In this document: positions 6,681 through 7,402 of the stretch, piece by piece
How positions within the stretch are numbered: position 1 is the first letter of the stretch
Layout: each line of letters opens with the position of its first letter
Assembly (NCBI GenBank): GCA_025351615.1
Contig: JANXVP010000549.1
Location: forward strand, 1 to 7,402
DNA from: Ramlibacter sp.
GTDB taxonomy: Bacteria; Pseudomonadota; Gammaproteobacteria; Burkholderiales; Burkholderiaceae_C
Direction of reading: 5' to 3'
Length of the DNA stretch: 7,402 nucleotides
Position numbers and translations under genes: made by a program
The notes under the pieces: generated by a model
What the model was told of the DNA's origin: nothing
The model's input: the letters and a program-made list of their open reading frames with translations, nothing else
Databases searched by the model: none

Positions 6681-7402
6681 AGGCCGCCCTGGCCTGGGTG
6701 GCGCCGCCGGCGAGACGATCGCACAGCGCCTGCGTCACCTGGGCGGTGGTTGCCGTGCCGCCCAGGTCGCCGGTGTGCAGCGTCCTGTCGGCAGTGATCT
6801 GCTCGATGGCCTGCATCAGCCGCTTGGCGGCCGCGTCCTCGCCCAGGTGCTCCAACATCATCACAGCCGACCAGAAGGTGCCGACCGGATTGGCGAGGCC
6901 CTTGCCCATGATGTCGAATGCAGACCCGTGGATCGGCTCGAACATCGACGGATAGCGGCGCTCCGGGTCGATGTTGCCGGTCGGCGCGATGCCCAGGCTG
7001 CCGGCCAGCGCCGCCGCAAGGTCGCTCAGGATGTCGGCATGCAGGTTGGTCGCGACAATCGTATCGAGCGTTGCCGGACGATTGACCATGCGCGCAGTGG
7101 CGGCGTCAACGAGTTCCTTATCCCATTTCACATCGGGGAACTCTTTGGAAGTTTGCACCGCGATCTCGTCCCACATCACCATCGCATGGCGCTGTGCGTT
7201 TGATTTGGTGACAACTGTTAGCAACTTGCGTGGACGCGATTGAGCCAGCTTGAACGCGAAGCGCATGATGCGCTCAACACCCGCACGGGTCATGATGCAC
7301 ACGTCGGTCGCGGCCTCAATGGGATGGCCCTGATGCACGCGTCCGCCAACGCCTGCGTATTCGCCCTCCGAGTTTTCGCGCACGATCACCCAATTGAGGT
7401 CG
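6670..7402 (-). CDS. Tartrate/D-malate dehydrogenase (TtuC/DmlA type), N-terminus outside window
   Basis: The visible part is 243 residues of a beta-decarboxylating dehydrogenase; E. coli DmlA is about 361, so roughly 120 N-terminal residues lie beyond the right edge. The enzyme class oxidises tartrate or D-malate with NAD(+), using a divalent metal, and belongs to the isopropylmalate/isocitrate dehydrogenase fold. Numbering from the first visible residue, VRENSEGEY at 7-15 supplies a substrate arginine (R8) and the catalytic Tyr15. TKSN carries catalytic Lys66. D99, D123 and D127 (HADILSD) are the metal-binding aspartates with the family spacing. MFEPIHGSAFDIMGKG (153-168) is the nucleotide-binding loop. 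The DLNWVIVREN wording and the TtuC-like C-terminal half favour tartrate/D-malate over leucine-pathway LeuB. It converges with the importer gene, 9 bp between stops. The exact substrate is not decided by sequence reading. Confidence 0.93.
   Translation of the reverse strand, partial: DLNWVIVRENSEGEYAGVGGRVHQGHPIEAATDVCIMTRAGVERIMRFAFKLAQSRPRKLLTVVTKSNAQRHAMVMWDEIAVQTSKEFPDVKWDKELVDAATARMVNRPATLDTIVATNLHADILSDLAAALAGSLGIAPTGNIDPERRYPSMFEPIHGSAFDIMGKGLANPVGTFWSAVMMLEHLGEDAAAKRLMQAIEQITADRTLHTGDLGGTATTAQVTQALCDRLAGGATQARAASVA

Noticed and set aside
7387..7389. GTG as a possible start codon for the dehydrogenase
   Set aside because: It falls in the conserved DLNWVIVREN segment, and the frame stays open to the window edge, so the gene is truncated by the window and does not start here.

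Overview
This window looks like an ordinary chromosomal stretch from a high-GC proteobacterium. A beta-proteobacterium of the Burkholderiales type is my best guess, based on GC-rich third positions, the prkA-yeaH pair and the protein sequences; this is inference, not a database result. It holds five protein-coding genes, two of them cut by the window edges. I saw no tRNA, rRNA, CRISPR array, insertion sequence or phage gene.

Left part (1-3267, leftward): a two-gene unit encodes the AAA+/Ser-Thr kinase PrkA (YeaG) and the VWA-like protein YeaH (DUF444), which runs off the left edge. In many proteobacteria this pair is followed by spoVR/ycgB, which would lie just outside the window. The 266-bp region upstream of prkA is the richest non-coding stretch. 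It has a plausible extended -10 element, a cluster of GTGAA/TTCAC half-sites just downstream of it, and further inverted repeats.

Middle (3268-6660): a leftward gene encodes an IlvD/Edd-family sugar-acid dehydratase, closest in sequence feel to L-arabinonate dehydratases, with all three Fe-S cysteines. It is divergent from a rightward gene encoding a one-chain substrate-binding protein plus permease of the osmoprotectant (OpuC/YehZ-YehY) ABC importer class. They share a 93-bp intergenic region. No ATPase gene adjoins the importer inside the window.

Right edge (6670-7402, leftward): the C-terminal two thirds of a tartrate/D-malate dehydrogenase (TtuC/DmlA type) converge on the importer gene with only 9 bp between the stop codons. 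A 10-bp direct repeat covers this junction.

Functionally, the kinase/VWA pair is a stress or stationary-phase module. The dehydratase and the dehydrogenase both suggest catabolism of sugar acids and hydroxy-acids, but they are not in one operon. I found no clear evidence of an undescribed multi-gene system. The observations most worth checking are the prkA upstream repeats and the orphan fused importer.
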